Origin: Asticcacaulis tiandongensis
GTDB lineage: Bacteria > Pseudomonadota > Alphaproteobacteria > Caulobacterales > Caulobacteraceae
Length of the DNA stretch: 58,244 bases
Reading direction: 5' to 3'
NCBI RefSeq assembly: GCF_006475605.1
Contig: NZ_SSBC01000022.1
Coordinates: forward strand, 1 to 58,244
The translations under genes were made by a program, and so were the position numbers. Of the stretch, positions 26,214 through 34,305 are shown in pieces; position 1 is the stretch's first letter, and the number at the start of each line of letters is the position of its first letter. Under the pieces are notes generated by a model. It did no database searches, was not told the DNA's origin, and saw only the letters and a list, made by a program, of their open reading frames with translations.

Positions 26214-27664
26214 GCCAACGGCAGATCCACAATGGCCACAAGCCCCGTGGGTTTGCCGTTTTCAAGCTTAAGCGTTCCCCCATGACTTTCAGTCAGGGCC
26301 TGCGCGATGCTCAAACCCAGACCCGCCCCGCCGGTATCGCGGTTGCGCGAGCTTTCCACCCGATAAAACGGCTCCAGAACGGCCTCAAGCTCTGAGGGCG
26401 CAATGCCGGGGCCCTGATCGGTCAGCCTAATGATGGCCCGGCCATTTTCGCTCCTAAGCCCAAGGCGCGAGTGACCGGCATAGCGGCAGGCATTTTCGAT
26501 CAGATTGGTCAGAATGCGCCGCAGGGTTTCCGTATTGCCGGAAACGGTCACGCCGTCCTCAATCGTTTCGGCCTCAACGCCATAAAGCTCTGACAGGTCG
26601 TCACACAGGCTTTGCACCAGCGCGCTCAGATCAAGACGGGCAAAGTCCTGCGCCGCCGTTCCGGCACTGGCGAACATCAGGGCCGAGCGGATCAGGCTGT
26701 CCATATCGGCAATATCCCTGACCATAGACTCGCGGTTGGCTTCGGGCAGGGTCTCGACCCTGAGCCTGAGCTTGGCCAGAGGTGTTTTCAGGTCATGCGC
26801 AATAGCTGCAATGATGGCGGTGCGGTTTTCCATCTGCTTGCGAATGCGTAACTGCATGGCATTGAGCGCTTCGGCAGCCGCCCTGACTTCCGACGGGCCT
26901 TCGGGCGTCAGAGGACGGGCGCGGGCCGTAAAGTTGATCTGTGCCGCCCCTCTGGCAAGTGTCGTAATCGGACGGGTAAGGCGCTGCGACAACAGCCAGG
27001 CCACAGGCGTAATAATCATCGCCGTCAGCGCAAAGCCGAGCAGTAGATTTATCTGCCAGGGCTCAAGCCAGGGTTTCGGGCGGATCAGGCTGCGATATTG
27101 ACCATCCGGCATTTTCCACGCCGCATAGAAAGCCGGAAAGGTAATCTGCTGCTTCAGATTTTCCGGCAGGGTATGCAAAGGCGCGCCCGAATGAACCCCT
27201 GACCTTTGACGCGATGTGGAGGTTTGTGCTGTGCCTGTTGTCGCTTCGTTGGTATGGGCAATAACCGGAGGCGTGGGCGGGCGCGAGGGGCGGCGGCCAT
27301 AGGGGCCATAAAACTGAGGCCGGTCATCGACCCACACATCTTCCAGCGGCACATTCAGCGCCCGCGCCAGCCGTTCGCGTAAGAACACCTCATAGGGCCT
27401 GAGAATGGGTTCGCCCTTATCATCCCGACGCATTTCAGGAATGAAGCCCGGCAGATCGCTGCCCGTTTCGGTCTTGAGGATACGCCCGTTACTCAGGCGG
27501 GTTTCACCGGTTTTCAGCGCCTTTGCCGCCTCCGTCAGCGTATAGCCTGCCGGACGCGGCTGCGGCGCCAGCAAAACGACCGCCGTGTTAATCGCCAGTG
27601 CCGTGATCAGTACAAACAGGCTTAAGGACAAGACCTGCCAGAAGATGGACGGGCGTGTTTTCAT
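26210..27664 (-). CDS. Two-component sensor histidine kinase
   Basis: The 484-residue inner-membrane kinase has a first membrane helix at about 8-32, a periplasmic region of about 170 residues rich in Pro, Thr and Arg, and a second helix at about 203-225. HAMP follows to about 280. The HisKA box IIAAIAHDLKTPLAKLRLRV carries the phospho-acceptor His290. The ATPase shows the N box NLIENACRYA, a G1-type LTDQGPGIAP and G2-type GGAGLGLSIAQALTESHGG. It is directly downstream of the response regulator, with the stop and start codons adjoining. The EnvZ/QseC-like architecture suggests sensing of an envelope signal, but the ligand is unknown. Confidence 0.92.
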   Translation of the reverse strand: MKTRPSIFWQVLSLSLFVLITALAINTAVVLLAPQPRPAGYTLTEAAKALKTGETRLSNGRILKTETGSDLPGFIPEMRRDDKGEPILRPYEVFLRERLARALNVPLEDVWVDDRPQFYGPYGRRPSRPPTPPVIAHTNEATTGTAQTSTSRQRSGVHSGAPLHTLPENLKQQITFPAFYAAWKMPDGQYRSLIRPKPWLEPWQINLLLGFALTAMIITPVAWLLSQRLTRPITTLARGAAQINFTARARPLTPEGPSEVRAAAEALNAMQLRIRKQMENRTAIIAAIAHDLKTPLAKLRLRVETLPEANRESMVRDIADMDSLIRSALMFASAGTAAQDFARLDLSALVQSLCDDLSELYGVEAETIEDGVTVSGNTETLRRILTNLIENACRYAGHSRLGLRSENGRAIIRLTDQGPGIAPSELEAVLEPFYRVESSRNRDTGGAGLGLSIAQALTESHGGTLKLENGKPTGLVAIVDLPLA

Positions 27665-28381
27665 CTACTTCAGGGGCCTGAACATATAGCCTATGCCCCG
27701 GATGGTGCGAATGATTTCATCCTGTGTGTCGTCGTTCAGCTTGCGGCGCAAACGCGATATCTGCACATCAATCGCCCGATCATAGTTTTCCGAATTGGCG
27801 CCGTGCAGGAAGTCGAGAATCTGATCGCGGCTCAGGGCGCGCCCCGGCCGGTCAAGAAACACGCGCAGCAACTCAAACTCGGTATTCGATAAGGCCACCT
27901 GTACGCCGTCAGGGCGGATCAGCAGGCGTTTGAGGTTATCAAGCTGCCAGCCAAAGAATTGCGTCAGTGCCGAATGTTCGCTCCGGTGCTTGTCGGCGCG
28001 TCTCATGACCGCCCGTATGCGCGCCAGCAATTCGCGCGGATGAAACGGCTTGCCGAGATAATCATCCGCCCCCAGTTCAAGCCCGACAATCCGGTCAACC
28101 TCCTCGCCACGGGCGCTGACCATAATGACCGGAGGCCCGCCCTGCGTAATCAGGCGCTTGCAGATCGACAGGCCATCTTCGCCGGGCATCATAAAATCAA
28201 GAATAATCAGGTCGATGGACTTCGCGCCCAGAGCCACGTCCATTTCCTGCCCGTTGGCCGCTTCGGAAACAGCATAGCCATTCTGGCTGAGGAACGAACT
28301 GATCAGTTCGCGCAGATCAGGATCGTCATCAACCACCAGAATATGCAGAGGTGTATCGGCAGCGGGCGCGGTGAGGGACAT
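27665..28381 (-). CDS. OmpR-family response regulator
   Basis: The regulator has a receiver domain (ILVVDDDPDLRELISSFLSQ, the phospho-acceptor in LIILDFMMPGEDG, and the conserved lysine in DDYLGKPFHPRELLARI) and a C-terminal winged helix (VALSNTEFELLRVFLDRPGR, LSRDQILDFLHG, AIDVQISRLRRKLNDD). I chose the ATG at 28381. The longer frame from 28414 begins within TATAATG, which looks like a -10 box. A TGTNACA-type site (28446-28456) lies upstream and might mean autoregulation. It is co-transcribed with the kinase. Confidence 0.9.
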   Translation of the reverse strand: MSLTAPAADTPLHILVVDDDPDLRELISSFLSQNGYAVSEAANGQEMDVALGAKSIDLIILDFMMPGEDGLSICKRLITQGGPPVIMVSARGEEVDRIVGLELGADDYLGKPFHPRELLARIRAVMRRADKHRSEHSALTQFFGWQLDNLKRLLIRPDGVQVALSNTEFELLRVFLDRPGRALSRDQILDFLHGANSENYDRAIDVQISRLRRKLNDDTQDEIIRTIRGIGYMFRPLK

Positions 28382-28465
28382 GGGGTAACTACACTTTGAC
28401 TGTCTTTGACACATTATACATCCAATCCGCGCAATTGAATGTCAGATATGTAACATGCGCAAAGT

Positions 28466-29170
28466 TTAGCCGTTAACCAGCAGCCCTTCTGCCTCTGCAG
28501 CAGCAAGCAAACGCCACTGTCCGGCCTTGAGCGTACCCAGCCCCAGATGGCCGACATGCGACCGGTGCAGGGCCTCCACATGGTTGCCTACAGCCGCAAA
28601 CATGCGCCGCACCTGATGATAGCGGCCTTCATGCAGGGTCAGACGCGCGGTTTTCTCGCCGGTCTGTGTCATCTCTGCCGGTTTAAGCGGCGTCGTTTCC
28701 GACTCTAAAAGCAACGCCCCTGAGGCAAAAATCGTCGCTTCATGGCCTTCGATGGGTCGGGCCAGCGTCACCTCATAGACCTTGGGGACATGGTTTTTTG
28801 GGGAAATGATCTTGTGCAGATATTGCCCGTCATCGGTAAACAGCAAAAGGCCGGACGTATCGGCATCAAGACGCCCGACGCTCGACAGGGCCGGTTTACG
28901 CTCCGAAAAGCGCGGCGGCAACAACTCATACACCAGCTGCCCACGATCCTTGGTCGAACAGACATAGCCCGTCGGCTTATGCAGCATCAGCACCATGCCC
29001 TGCGCCGGATCAAGCGGCTTGCCCTTATAGAGCAGTTGTTCGTGCGCAACGTCAGAATTATCCGTCAGGCGGTTACCCTCGGCATCGGTAAACACGCCCA
29101 TGCGCAAAAGCTTCTGCACATCCTTGCGACTGCCGTAGCCCAGATTGGCCAGATGCCGGATCAGCTTCAT
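28466..29170 (-). CDS. rsuA: Small-subunit rRNA pseudouridine synthase (RsuA/RluE type)
   Basis: The 234-residue enzyme has an N-terminal S4 RNA-binding domain (MKLIRHLANLGYGSRKDVQK) and the catalytic core. GRLDADTSGLLLFTDDG supplies the nucleophilic aspartate (Asp102), and further family motifs are LHKPTGYVCS, KVYEVTLARPIEGHE and EGRYHQVRRMFAAVGNHVEA. The RsuA subfamily makes pseudouridine 516 in 16S rRNA. The gene overlaps the upstream methyltransferase by 4 bases (ATGA), so two rRNA modifiers are translationally coupled. Confidence 0.88.
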   Translation of the reverse strand: MKLIRHLANLGYGSRKDVQKLLRMGVFTDAEGNRLTDNSDVAHEQLLYKGKPLDPAQGMVLMLHKPTGYVCSTKDRGQLVYELLPPRFSERKPALSSVGRLDADTSGLLLFTDDGQYLHKIISPKNHVPKVYEVTLARPIEGHEATIFASGALLLESETTPLKPAEMTQTGEKTARLTLHEGRYHQVRRMFAAVGNHVEALHRSHVGHLGLGTLKAGQWRLLAAAEAEGLLVNG

Positions 29171-30195
29171 TTGATGCCCCGATAGACCTTATAGGCCCCG
29201 TCATCGGCCAGCAGGGTCACGGTTTTAAAGGCGGCCTTAAGCGTGGCCTCATAGGGTAGGTGGCGGTTGGCAACCATATAGAGTGACCCACCAATCTTCA
29301 GATGGCTGGCTGCGGTACGAATAAAGCTCTGGCCCAGCGCGTGATTATCCGCGCGTGAGGTATGAAACGGTGGGTTCGAGATAATGAAGTCATAGGTGGC
29401 ATTAAGCCCCTTGCTGACATCGGCCCAGTGACTCTGGCTGCGTTCACCAAAAGCCTTAAGGTTAAGGTCGCTGGCTTCAATGGCCCGCCGCTCGGCCTCA
29501 TAGACATCGATGCGCGTAATTTCAGGATAACGGCCTAAGGCCTCGTGCGTCAGATAACCGAAACCGGCCCCCAGATCGGCCCCTACACCTTTGAGCTCAG
29601 GCAGGTGCTTCATCAGCAATTGCGATCCGGCATCAAGACGATCCCAGGCAAACAGGCCCGGACGGCTGACAAAGCGCCCGTCCACCACGGGACGCAACCG
29701 GTCAAGCCCGGCCCAATCGGCCTGAAGCGCCTGATCGGTCTGTTCGCCCACAACGGCCCACATCACGCGGCACTTATGCTTCGACAGACTGTGGACGGGG
29801 CCGCACAGCTGCTTCAAATCACCCTCAAGCGTTTTGGCACCTTCGGTATTGGCGGCGGCGGTAATGATCAGACCACCCTTTTCCGTCGCGGCCACGGCAC
29901 GGGCCAGAAGCGCGCGGGCTTCGTCACGCTGGCGCGGCGGCAGCACAAAGGTCACCGGATAAAGCGCTTTGTCCTCAGGCGCGCGCAAGGCATAACCGGC
30001 TTTCAACAGCGCATCGACATCGGGCTTGAAGCTCTGGTCGCACACCAGACGCGTGGTCTCAATCTCACTCAGGGCCGGACTTGGGCGCGCCCTCAGGAAC
30101 AGGGCTGGTTGTGTCTCCGGCCAATCGATCTGCCCTTGTTCAAACGGCAGAAACAGGGTTGCGGATACGGGGTCATCTGTGAAAAAATCGCTCAT
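29167..30195 (-). CDS. rsmC: RsmC-like 16S rRNA guanine methyltransferase
   Basis: The protein has about 342 residues from the ATG at 30195; a frame from 30228 is open but not supported. It has the two-domain layout of RsmC/RsmD-type class I methyltransferases. A degenerate N-terminal domain precedes the SAM fold, with motif I GVGADLGAGFGYLTHEAL and the base-flipping motif YDFIISNPPFHT, followed by SFIRTAASHLKIGGSLYMVA. E. coli RsmC methylates G1207 of 16S rRNA. Coupling to the pseudouridine synthase supports an rRNA target. Confidence 0.85.
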   Translation of the reverse strand: MSDFFTDDPVSATLFLPFEQGQIDWPETQPALFLRARPSPALSEIETTRLVCDQSFKPDVDALLKAGYALRAPEDKALYPVTFVLPPRQRDEARALLARAVAATEKGGLIITAAANTEGAKTLEGDLKQLCGPVHSLSKHKCRVMWAVVGEQTDQALQADWAGLDRLRPVVDGRFVSRPGLFAWDRLDAGSQLLMKHLPELKGVGADLGAGFGYLTHEALGRYPEITRIDVYEAERRAIEASDLNLKAFGERSQSHWADVSKGLNATYDFIISNPPFHTSRADNHALGQSFIRTAASHLKIGGSLYMVANRHLPYEATLKAAFKTVTLLADDGAYKVYRGIK

Positions 30196-30275
30196 TATCG
30201 GGGCGTAGGATAAGGCGGGGTAAAACACAAGCGTTCGTGTGCAAATTGTCTTTCATCACAACCAAGGAGGCGGGT

Positions 30276-30758
30276 ATGCGTGTGCATCTATCTATGGCCA
30301 TTGTTCTGGCTGGAATGAGTATGGCCTTACCAGCAACGGCGGCGGAAGACCCCGGCATGAAGCTGGTGCGGAAATATGTGGCGGGCTGGGACATCGACGC
30401 CCTTCTCAAGGAACCTACTGTCGCGGCGGGCCTCAACAAGATTCCGGCACCCGTCCGCACAAAGCTCAAGGCCAATCTTAATGTTACGGCGGGCGTCGAA
30501 TATGTCGGCGGGCATCTGAGAGTTGAGGGCAATGCGCCGCACGCCGGTGGCGAAGAAGCGGCAGTTCTGTGTGTTGATCCCTATGGCAACAAGGTTCAGG
30601 TCGGCATCTATTCCAAAGGCAATATTCAGGTCTATACGACCGAAACGCGCTATGATTACCTGACGACCTGCGTGCGCGACTGGATTGCTGTGGCCAATAC
30701 GAAATTTGCTATACGCCAGACCAAACCGGCTTCGGTGCAACTCATTACAGTGAAATAG
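30276..30758 (+). CDS. Exported protein of unknown function
   Basis: This 160-residue protein begins with a signal peptide (MRVHLSMAIVLAGMSMALPA, cleavage near ATAA-ED). The mature part has a helical start (PGMKLVRKYVAGWDIDALLK) and a beta-rich domain, with two cysteines (AVLCVD and LTTCVRDW) that could form a disulphide in the periplasm. I do not recognise a family. The ATG at 30276 has an excellent AAGGAGG site. The gene is divergent from rsmC and convergent with a cold-shock gene, sharing a two-way terminator. Confidence 0.75.
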   Translation: MRVHLSMAIVLAGMSMALPATAAEDPGMKLVRKYVAGWDIDALLKEPTVAAGLNKIPAPVRTKLKANLNVTAGVEYVGGHLRVEGNAPHAGGEEAAVLCVDPYGNKVQVGIYSKGNIQVYTTETRYDYLTTCVRDWIAVANTKFAIRQTKPASVQLITVK

Positions 30759-30767
30759 AGCGCATAA

Positions 30768-30797
30768 AAAAACGCAGGTCGGTTGACCTGCGTTTTT
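30768..30797. terminator. Bidirectional terminator
   Basis: Arms aaaaacgcaggtc/gacctgcgttttt are perfect over 13 bases with a ggtt loop. A- and T-runs on either side serve the secreted-protein gene on the plus strand and the cold-shock gene on the minus strand. Confidence 0.92.
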
Positions 30798-30818
30798 CCG
30801 AGATATTCAAATCGCTAA

Positions 30819-31028
30819 TTAAGCAACCTGAAGGTTCTCAGCAGACATCTTGCCCGAACGCTTGTCGCGTGCGAGTTCGAAGGACACTTTCTGACCTTCG
30901 TCAAGACCGCGCAGACCTGCGCGCTCTACGGCCGACACGTGAACGAACACGTCTTGCCCGCCGTCGTCCGGCTGAATGAAACCATAACCCTTGGTGGAGT
31001 TGAACCACTTTACTGTGCCGGTGCTCAT
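30819..31028 (-). CDS. Cold-shock domain protein (copy 1)
   Basis: The 69-residue CspA-type protein binds single-stranded RNA and DNA. RNP1 is [12 protein letters not shown] and RNP2 is [11 protein letters not shown], after the usual [12 protein letters not shown] start. The ATG at 31028 is chosen over an upstream ATG at 31046 because it begins the conserved MSTGTVKWF. It differs from copy 2 (31278-31487) at only a few positions, so a recent duplication is likely. Its leader shares a motif with copy 2 at the same distance. Confidence 0.95.
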   Translation of the reverse strand: MSTGTVKWFNSTKGYGFIQPDDGGQDVFVHVSAVERAGLRGLDEGQKVSFELARDKRSGKMSAENLQVA

Positions 31029-31091
31029 ATGAGTAACCCTTTTCAATGGCAGTTTTAGAAAGACACAGACCCGAAAACCTGCGTGTTTAGC

Positions 31092-31104
31092 TTCGATAAT
31101 TGAA
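31092..31104 (-). promoter_or_regulatory. Cold-shock leader motif, copy 1
   Basis: TTCAATTATCGAA on the minus strand begins a partly palindromic 13-mer. Its near edge is 64 bases from the start codon of cold-shock copy 1. The same 13-mer is at the same distance in copy 2. It could be a promoter element or a leader RNA feature. Confidence 0.55.
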
Positions 31105-31214
31105 AGAGGTCGCTCGCCGCGCTTTACAAAAAACGCGAAAGAAATCCGCCGACAAGTATAGATCGCCCTCTAGCCGTACAGGCTTTATAGCGGCGCGTCA
31201 AATCAGGAAGGCAT

Positions 31215-31244
31215 AAAAAGGCCGCACCCATCAGGATGCGGCCT
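31215..31244 (-). terminator. Terminator of cold-shock copy 2
   Basis: Arms aggccgca/tgcggcct surround a 10-base loop. The minus strand continues with TTTTTA, so this ends transcription of the gene at 31278-31487. Confidence 0.85.
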
Positions 31245-31277
31245 CTCTGATATTCGTTTTTTTAAAGCAACGAACGC

Positions 31278-31487
31278 TTAGGCGTTCTCAAGCTTCTCAG
31301 CCGACATCTTGCCCGAACGCTGATCGCGAGCGAGTTCGTAGCTGATCTTCTGGCCTTCGTTCAGGCCACGGAAGCCTGCACGCTCAACAGCGGAGATGTG
31401 AACGAACACGTCTTGCCCGCCGTCATCAGGTTGAATGAAGCCGAAACCTTTGGTGGAATTAAACCATTTAACTGTGCCTGTGCTCAT
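31278..31487 (-). CDS. Cold-shock domain protein (copy 2)
   Basis: The 69-residue protein has the same cold-shock domain as copy 1, with RNP1 [12 protein letters not shown] and RNP2 [11 protein letters not shown], and a C-terminus ending [13 protein letters not shown]. The start at 31487 is the conserved MSTGTVKWF; an in-frame extension to 31616 crosses the leader and is not credible. It lies in tandem with copy 1 about 250 bases upstream on the minus strand, and each copy has its own leader and terminator. Confidence 0.95.
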   Translation of the reverse strand: MSTGTVKWFNSTKGFGFIQPDDGGQDVFVHISAVERAGFRGLNEGQKISYELARDQRSGKMSAEKLENA

Positions 31488-31550
31488 GATGAACCCTTTC
31501 AATGACAGTAGTATACGCGCACCCGCACAATTGCGCCGCGCCTCTCTCGT

Positions 31551-31563
31551 TTCGATAATTGAA
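31551..31563 (-). promoter_or_regulatory. Cold-shock leader motif, copy 2
   Basis: The 13-mer TTCAATTATCGAA is identical to that of copy 1 and again begins 64 bases from the start codon. A short GGCGA lies just upstream of it in both genes, although the intervening leader sequence has diverged. Confidence 0.55.
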
Positions 31564-31677
31564 TGAAGTTCGCCGACAGAGCTTAAAAATAAACCCGATA
31601 ACAAAGTCGCAGACAAGTAAAGATCGAAATAGTATTGTGCGCGTTTATTGCGCTCAGGTCAAACCCTATAAAAATAA

Positions 31678-31715
31678 AAAAAGGCTGACGGAATATTTTT
31701 ACTCTGTCAGCCTTT
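31678..31715 (-). terminator. Terminator downstream of tkt
   Basis: Arms aaaggctgac/gtcagccttt are perfect over 10 bases. The minus strand runs into a long T-rich stretch, so the hairpin ends tkt transcription. Confidence 0.88.
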
Positions 31716-31741
31716 GATAATATTGAACTAATTAACTCAGT

Positions 31742-33742
31742 TTAGCCGATGCGGGCCTTAACCTTGGCCACAACATTATCTGCCGTAATGCCAAATTCTT
31801 TATAAAGGCGGTCTGCCGGTGCCGAGGCCCCAAAGCCCGACATGCCAACGAAAATGCCGTCCTGACCGATGAACTTTTCCCAGCCCAGCGATACCGCCGC
31901 CTCAACGGCGACATTGATCTCGGCCTTGCCCAGCACCTCAGCCTTATAGGCGTCAGACTGCGCATCAAACAGCTCCCAGCACGGCGTCGATACGACGCGG
32001 GTCGGAATGCCCGCCGCCTCAAGCTGCTCACGCGCCGCCACGGCTACCGACACTTCAGTGCCCGAAGCGAAGATCGACACCTTTGCCTTGGCTGAGGCCG
32101 GACGGATTTCATAGGCGCCCTTGGCCACGAGATCGCTGCCGCTTTCGCGTACCGCCGGTACCTTCTGGCGCGACAGCACCATCAGGGACGGGGTGTTGGC
32201 GGATTTCAGCGCGGTTTTCCAGGCTTCAGCGGCTTCGACCTGATCGGCGGGACGGAAGACCAGAAGGTTCGGCATGGCGCGGAAAGACGCCAGATGCTCG
32301 ACCGGCTGGTGGGTCGGGCCGTCTTCGCCAACGCCGATGGAATCGTGCGTCAGGACGTTGATCGTGCGCACACCCATCAGGGCCGACAGGCGGATGGCCG
32401 GACGGCTATAGTCCGAGAACACAAAGAAGGTGCCGGAATAGGGGATGACGCCGCCATGCAGGGCCAGACCATTAAGCGCCGCCGACATGCCGAATTCACG
32501 GACGCCATAGTGCACGTAACGACCGGTATAGTTCGGCGCGTCAAACGGCTCCATGCCCTTGACGAAGGTATTATTCGAGCCAGTCAGGTCGGCCGAGCCA
32601 CCCACCATATCATCAATATAGGGCACCAGTTGCGCCAGCGCCGCGCCCGAAGCCGAGCGAGTGGCGTCAGCAGGCTTAAGCTCAAGCGCCTTGGCAATAT
32701 GGGCATCCAGCGCCTCAAAGGCATTGGCCGGAAGTTCACCCTTCATTGCACGGGTGAAATCTGCCGCCTTGGGATGCGCCTTGAGGCGGGCTTCCCATTC
32801 CTTGCGCGGCTTTGCGGCCTTACGACCGGCGGATTCCCATGCCTTTTTGATCTCGACGGGCACCGTAAAGGCCTCAGCCGTCCAACCCATGGCCTGACGC
32901 GCCAGTTCGATATCGCTGTCAAACAGGGTGTAACCATGCGAATGCGGGTCGCCTTCCTTGGGACCAGCCCCCTTGGAAATCTTGGTCTTACAGGCGATCA
33001 TGACGGGCTTTGACTGCTGCTTGGCCCAGCGCAGCGCCGCTGCGATCTTGGAGTGGTCGTGACCGTCAACGGCCTTCACCGCCCAGCCTGCGGCTTTGAA
33101 ACGCGCCAATTGGTCGCCGGTCTCCGAAATGGTTGCCACGCCGTCAATCGTGACATTGTTGTCGTCGAATAAAACGATCAGCTTGTTGAGCTTCAGGCGA
33201 CCGGCCAGAGAAATCGCCTCGTGCGAGACCCCTTCCATCAGGCAGCCGTCACCGGCGATAACATAGGTGTAGTGATCAACCATGTCGTCACCAAAGCGCC
33301 CGTTCAGGTGACGCTCACCCATGGCCAGACCGACAGCCGTCGCCAGTCCCTGACCCAGCGGGCCGGTCGTGGTTTCAACACCCGGCGTATGACCATATTC
33401 AGGGTGACCGGCGGTGTTGGAACCCCACTGACGGAAGTTCTTGATCTGCTCCATGGTCACAGCCTTGAAGCCGGTCAGGTGCAGAAGCGAATAGATCAGC
33501 ATCGAGCCGTGGCCCGCCGACAGCACGAAACGGTCACGGTCGGCCCAGTCAGGGTTCTTCGGATCGTATTTCAGAAACTTCGTCCACAAAACGGTTGCCA
33601 CATCGGCCATACCCATGGGCATGCCCTGATGGCCGGACTTTGCCCGATGGACGGCTTCCATGGACAGTACGCGAACGGCGTCTGCCATTTGAACCGGTGT
33701 GGGTTTAAAGGTGGTGTCAGGCGCAGTGGGGCTTGTGGTCAT
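31742..33742 (-). CDS. tkt: Transketolase
   Basis: The 666-residue thiamine-diphosphate enzyme moves two-carbon units between sugar phosphates in the pentose phosphate pathway. Landmarks are AVHRAKSGHQGMPMGMADVA near the N-terminus, the PTGPLGQGLATAVGLA-type motif, the thiamine-diphosphate motif GDGCLMEGVSHEAISLAG through LIVLFDDN, and the central FFVFSDYSRPAIRLSALM with HDSIGVGEDGPTHQPVEHLA. Length is normal. It is transcribed alone, divergent from the DUF4164-zapA pair, and completes the carbon-metabolism theme with gap, pgk and fba 6 kb away. Confidence 0.97.
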   Translation of the reverse strand: MTTSPTAPDTTFKPTPVQMADAVRVLSMEAVHRAKSGHQGMPMGMADVATVLWTKFLKYDPKNPDWADRDRFVLSAGHGSMLIYSLLHLTGFKAVTMEQIKNFRQWGSNTAGHPEYGHTPGVETTTGPLGQGLATAVGLAMGERHLNGRFGDDMVDHYTYVIAGDGCLMEGVSHEAISLAGRLKLNKLIVLFDDNNVTIDGVATISETGDQLARFKAAGWAVKAVDGHDHSKIAAALRWAKQQSKPVMIACKTKISKGAGPKEGDPHSHGYTLFDSDIELARQAMGWTAEAFTVPVEIKKAWESAGRKAAKPRKEWEARLKAHPKAADFTRAMKGELPANAFEALDAHIAKALELKPADATRSASGAALAQLVPYIDDMVGGSADLTGSNNTFVKGMEPFDAPNYTGRYVHYGVREFGMSAALNGLALHGGVIPYSGTFFVFSDYSRPAIRLSALMGVRTINVLTHDSIGVGEDGPTHQPVEHLASFRAMPNLLVFRPADQVEAAEAWKTALKSANTPSLMVLSRQKVPAVRESGSDLVAKGAYEIRPASAKAKVSIFASGTEVSVAVAAREQLEAAGIPTRVVSTPCWELFDAQSDAYKAEVLGKAEINVAVEAAVSLGWEKFIGQDGIFVGMSGFGASAPADRLYKEFGITADNVVAKVKARIG

Positions 33743-33810
33743 GGGTGAGTCTCGATTAAGCTGTCGATGAAAGCCGGTGAAGCTGTGAATTTTGTCGCAG
33801 CCTTTACCCC

Positions 33811-33922
33811 ATGCTTACGGGGATAGCCATGCTTTAAGTAGGAAATTTGCTTAATTTCCGGCTCATATTCGCCGTTTTTAGCGGGTAGGGCTTTAACCGT
33901 AAGCATACGGACAAATTGTCCG
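33811..33922. promoter_or_regulatory. Symmetrical sites between tkt and zapA operon
   Basis: The divergent intergenic region contains atgcttacgg (33811-33820) and its reverse complement ccgtaagcat (33897-33906). Immediately after comes CGGACAA-A-TTGTCCG (33908-33922), a perfect 7+1+7 palindrome. They may be operators for one or both divergent units. No regulator can be named. Confidence 0.4.
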
Positions 33923-33999
33923 ATAATTGGCCCGAGTAATTACCCTGAGAAAGCCGTCTTTCTCGGATGTGTGCGTAAAAGTGCAGGAGACGTAAATTG

Positions 34000-34305
34000 A
34001 TGAGTCACGACAGAACCCTCAGGACAGCCGCGCCGGTTATTGGCGTAAGCCTGTCGCAGGCCGTGGAACGGCTTGATAAGGCGCTTCTGGCTCTTGAGGA
34101 GCGCCTGCGTAATCTTGATGAACGCACGCAACCGGCCGCGAACCCCATCAGCACCGATTCAGCCGCCGATCCGGATTTGCTGGGCGAAATCGAGGCCCTG
34201 CGTGAACGCGAACGCGTCCTCGAAGAAGCCGCCAACGGCGCCTATGCCGCTCTGGGTGAGGCCGCCGCCAATATCCGTCAGCTTATGGATGAGGAAGCGG
34301 CCTGA
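34000..34305 (+). CDS. DUF4164-like coiled-coil protein upstream of zapA
   Basis: The 101-residue protein is mostly helical, with heptad-like segments (SQAVERLDKALLALEERLRN and LGEIEALRERERVLEEAANG), typical of the DUF4164 family found before zapA in alphaproteobacteria. The ATG at 34000 follows GCAGGAGA with good spacing; the TTG at 33997 is directly in front. Its stop overlaps the zapA start by one base (TGATG). A role in division together with ZapA is suggested by the coupling only. Confidence 0.78.
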   Translation: MSHDRTLRTAAPVIGVSLSQAVERLDKALLALEERLRNLDERTQPAANPISTDSAADPDLLGEIEALRERERVLEEAANGAYAALGEAAANIRQLMDEEAA

